From contig JBFELU010000099.1 in NCBI GenBank assembly GCA_041551965.1, forward strand, positions 1-7,156: a stretch of 7,156 nt of DNA, written 5' to 3'. This DNA is from JBFELU01 sp041551965 (GTDB lineage Bacteria > Actinomycetota > Acidimicrobiia > Spongiisociales > UBA11373). Positions 5,427 to 7,156 of the stretch are shown piece by piece. The number at the start of each line of letters is the position of its first letter. The stretch's first letter is position 1. A program made the position numbers and the translations under genes. The notes below the pieces were generated by a model, which was not told the origin of the DNA, did not search any database, and saw only the letters and a program-made list of their open reading frames with translations.

Positions 5427-6787
5427 GCGACCAATCGGTGACCCCGTTGATGACGGCGCTGCGGCGGGCCGCCTCGTATGCCCGCCTCTACGGCCCGAGC
5501 CACGCCCTCACCGCCACGGCTTGCGCCGAGGCGGCCGATTCCGCCAACGGGCTCACCAGATCGGACGGTGAAACGATCATGACGGTCCGTGACGATTCGC
5601 TGTTCCTCGACCGCCGCCTCCTCGCCACCACGTCGCTCGAGTTCAACGGGCTCCTCAAGGCGGTGCAGGCCGCCGACATCGATTCGATCGCCTTCTCCGG
5701 CACCGTCGACCCCACCGATATCGCCGCCCTCGTGGCGGTGATCGGCGGCCTCAGCGATTCGTACGAGGGCGGGGGTTCGATTTCCATCAACAGCAGGATG
5801 ATCGAGGCGGCAGACATGGCTCCCTCCGCCACTTCGGCTCTGCGACGCTCGTACACGACATCACTCGACCTGCTACGCCACGTGGGAAGCACGGTCCGTG
5901 CCGGGGAGCGCCTCGATCTGGATGCCACATCGGCCACGGTGAGCGACCTGCTGGCCCAGGCCCTCTCTCAGCCGACGGCGGCGCTGCTGCTGGCCTCGGT
6001 CAAGAGCCACCACGAGTACACCTACTACCACTCGGTGAACACCTGCATCCTGTCGCTGTCGCTGGGCCGGCTGGCCGGGGTCTCCGACGACGACCTGTTG
6101 CTGCTGGGCATGGGGGCCCTCCTCCACGACATCGGCAAGATCGAGGTGTCCACGGGTGTGCTGTCACACCCGGGCCGTCTCAGCCCGGAGCAGTGGGCCG
6201 AGATCCGGCGCCACCCCCAGGTGGGAGCCCAGGCGATCCTGGAGGCGGCCGGCTCCGGTCAGGAGGTCACGGCGACCGTGGCCTTCGAACACCATGCCCG
6301 CTTCGACGGGTCCGGCTATCCCCGGCTGGTGTACCACGAACACACCCACGATGAGCACGGATCACCGCCGGGACCGCAGCATTTCTTCAGCCGGCTGGTG
6401 GCCGTCGCCGACACGTACGACGCCATGACCACCCGCCGCTCCTACCGTCGGGCGGAACCACCCAGCCGGGCTCTCCACGTGCTCCTGAGCGCCGCCGGCA
6501 CCTCCTACGACCCCGACTTCACGCTGGCGTTCATGCACATGATGGGGCTCTATCCTCCGGGGTCCTTCCTGCGGCTCAACGACGGCAGGGTCGTGATGGT
6601 CACCGACCCGGCGCCCGATCCCGATGAGGCCCCCACCGTGGCCGTCGTCGCCGACATCGCGGGTCGACGGATCGAGACACCCGAGCCCCTGGAGATCGTC
6701 CGCACCGACATCGCCGCCCAGTTGTCGCCCAACGAGGTCGACGTGGAGCCGGCGGAGGTCCTGGAACTCCTGGCGACCGCTGCGTAG
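5423..6787 (+). CDS. HD-GYP domain phosphodiesterase (predicted cyclic di-GMP hydrolase)
   Basis: This is a 454-residue cytoplasmic protein. Residues about 5-113 form the module shared with the upstream protein (YARLYGPSHALTATA, TVRDDSLFLDRRLL, DSIAFSGTVDPTDIAALVAVI). A linker follows, then the HD-GYP domain (about 180-375): H203 in YTYYHS, HDIGK (235-239), H264, H290-H291, DGSGYP (295-300), D330 and the DAMTTRRSYR segment. These supply the residues expected for a di-iron or di-metal site and the GYP signature, so it should be active. HD-GYP enzymes open cyclic di-GMP to pGpG or GMP. The loop after GYP carries a His/acid-rich insertion (YHEHTHDEHG, 304-313) longer than usual. The C-terminal part (about 376-427) with YPPGSFLRLNDGRVVMV is the small beta extension often found after this domain. 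The ATG overlaps the previous stop codon (ATGA) with AAGGGAG 4 bases upstream. The input signal is unknown. Confidence 0.93.
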   Translation: MSDQSVTPLMTALRRAASYARLYGPSHALTATACAEAADSANGLTRSDGETIMTVRDDSLFLDRRLLATTSLEFNGLLKAVQAADIDSIAFSGTVDPTDIAALVAVIGGLSDSYEGGGSISINSRMIEAADMAPSATSALRRSYTTSLDLLRHVGSTVRAGERLDLDATSATVSDLLAQALSQPTAALLLASVKSHHEYTYYHSVNTCILSLSLGRLAGVSDDDLLLLGMGALLHDIGKIEVSTGVLSHPGRLSPEQWAEIRRHPQVGAQAILEAAGSGQEVTATVAFEHHARFDGSGYPRLVYHEHTHDEHGSPPGPQHFFSRLVAVADTYDAMTTRRSYRRAEPPSRALHVLLSAAGTSYDPDFTLAFMHMMGLYPPGSFLRLNDGRVVMVTDPAPDPDEAPTVAVVADIAGRRIETPEPLEIVRTDIAAQLSPNEVDVEPAEVLELLATAA

Positions 6788-6791
6788 GGCC

Positions 6792-6805
6792 GGGAGTCCG
6801 CTCCC
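6792..6805. terminator. Weak hairpin between convergent genes
   Basis: GGGAG-TCCG-CTCCC can form a 5-bp stem with a 4-base loop in the 17-base gap between the HD-GYP stop and the convergent oxidoreductase stop. Its symmetry would let it act in both directions. There is no T-run on either side, so it is at best a weak or factor-assisted terminator. Confidence 0.3.
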
Positions 6806-7156
6806 TATACCCGATACCCGGCCAGGATCCCCTCGTAGGCGGAACGGTGCCCTTCCGGGGCCACCTCTTCGCCCGCCGGATGCGGCAGGTCTGCTTCTCC
6901 TCGGCCCTCGTCCCGATACACCAGCCCGACCGCCATCCGGCCTTCGGCGTCGAGCCCGGTGGCCGTGGCAAAAGCGGCGGTGCGATCGGCCGGGTCGTAG
7001 CCGGGGATCTCCTCGAGGTCGCGGAGCATGCTCTCGATGAGCGGGTAGGTGTCGCGGTAGGTGACGCAGGGAGAGATCACCTCGAGGATGGCGAAGCCCT
7101 TGCGGTCCCGGGCGTGCACCAGGGCGGCGGTCGCCAGCCGCCGCAGCTGATCGGGC
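6805..7156 (-). CDS. 2-oxoacid:ferredoxin oxidoreductase beta subunit, C-terminal part (partial)
   Basis: An open frame enters from the right edge and ends with TAG at 6807-6805; about 116 codons are visible. The stretch ARDRKGFAILEVISPCVTY matches the C-terminal region of thiamine-diphosphate-containing beta subunits of the 2-oxoacid:ferredoxin oxidoreductase family, where helix, KGF, a hydrophobic strand and SPCxTY are conserved. It continues with AVGLVYRDEGR, also typical of the end of these proteins. They work with an alpha subunit that should lie just upstream, outside the window, converting 2-oxoacids such as 2-oxoglutarate or pyruvate to acyl-CoA with reduced ferredoxin. The TPP-binding half is not visible, so substrate class cannot be assigned. 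A GTG at 7119 could look like a start, but the frame stays open with family-like sequence beyond it (LRRLATAAL), so the true start is outside. Confidence 0.75.
   Translation of the reverse strand, partial: PDQLRRLATAALVHARDRKGFAILEVISPCVTYRDTYPLIESMLRDLEEIPGYDPADRTAAFATATGLDAEGRMAVGLVYRDEGRGEADLPHPAGEEVAPEGHRSAYEGILAGYRV

Noticed and set aside
7117..7119. GTG at the right edge as the start of a short minus-strand gene
   Set aside because: The frame continues open to the window edge with sequence fitting the oxidoreductase family, so this GTG is an internal codon of a truncated gene.
1..7156. CRISPR arrays, tRNA or rRNA genes, insertion sequences, phage or toxin-antitoxin genes
   Set aside because: No regularly spaced repeats, RNA-gene folds, transposase motifs or terminal repeats were seen, and nearly all sequence is explained by the genes listed.

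Overview
The window is GC-rich, densely packed bacterial DNA with GTG starts, ATGA/TGATG stop-start overlaps and almost no non-coding sequence. Gene content points to a high-GC actinobacterium: DrrAB-type ABC exporter, CDASxxTG-type MarR, actinobacterial-style lipoproteins and a 2-oxoacid:ferredoxin oxidoreductase. An Acidimicrobiia-like lineage is a guess; the sequence does not prove it.

Layout from left to right. (1) Positions 1-745, plus strand: the 3' end of one small secreted protein gene, then a complete 195-residue lipoprotein paralogous to it, i.e. a tandem gene family whose first member is cut by the window edge. (2) Positions 742-1487, minus strand: a MarR-family repressor followed by a translationally coupled small cupin. 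The cupin converges on the lipoprotein gene, and both stop codons lie within one CTAG. (3) Positions 1488-1573: a short AT-rich divergent control region with a strong minus-strand promoter and an inverted repeat (TTGAC-TTT-GTCAA) placed to control both directions. (4) Positions 1574-3408, plus strand: a DrrA-like ABC ATPase and a DrrB-like permease overlapping by 4 bases, forming an ABC-2 exporter. (5) Positions 3471-6787, plus strand: a two-gene unit (4-base overlap) of a 651-residue helical/HEAT-repeat protein and a 454-residue HD-GYP protein. The two appear to share the same N-terminal module of about 100 residues. (6) Positions 6805-7156, minus strand: the C-terminal part of a 2-oxoacid:ferredoxin oxidoreductase beta subunit, cut by the window edge.

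How they probably work together. The MarR protein likely represses its own MarR-cupin operon and the divergent drrAB-type exporter through the shared dyad, giving a small-molecule-responsive efflux module. The HEAT and HD-GYP proteins look like a dedicated pair. The HD-GYP protein would hydrolyse cyclic di-GMP or a related dinucleotide, and the HEAT protein may be its scaffold or partner through the shared N-terminal domain. This pair is the least conventional part of the window. No tRNA, rRNA, CRISPR array, insertion sequence or integrase was seen.
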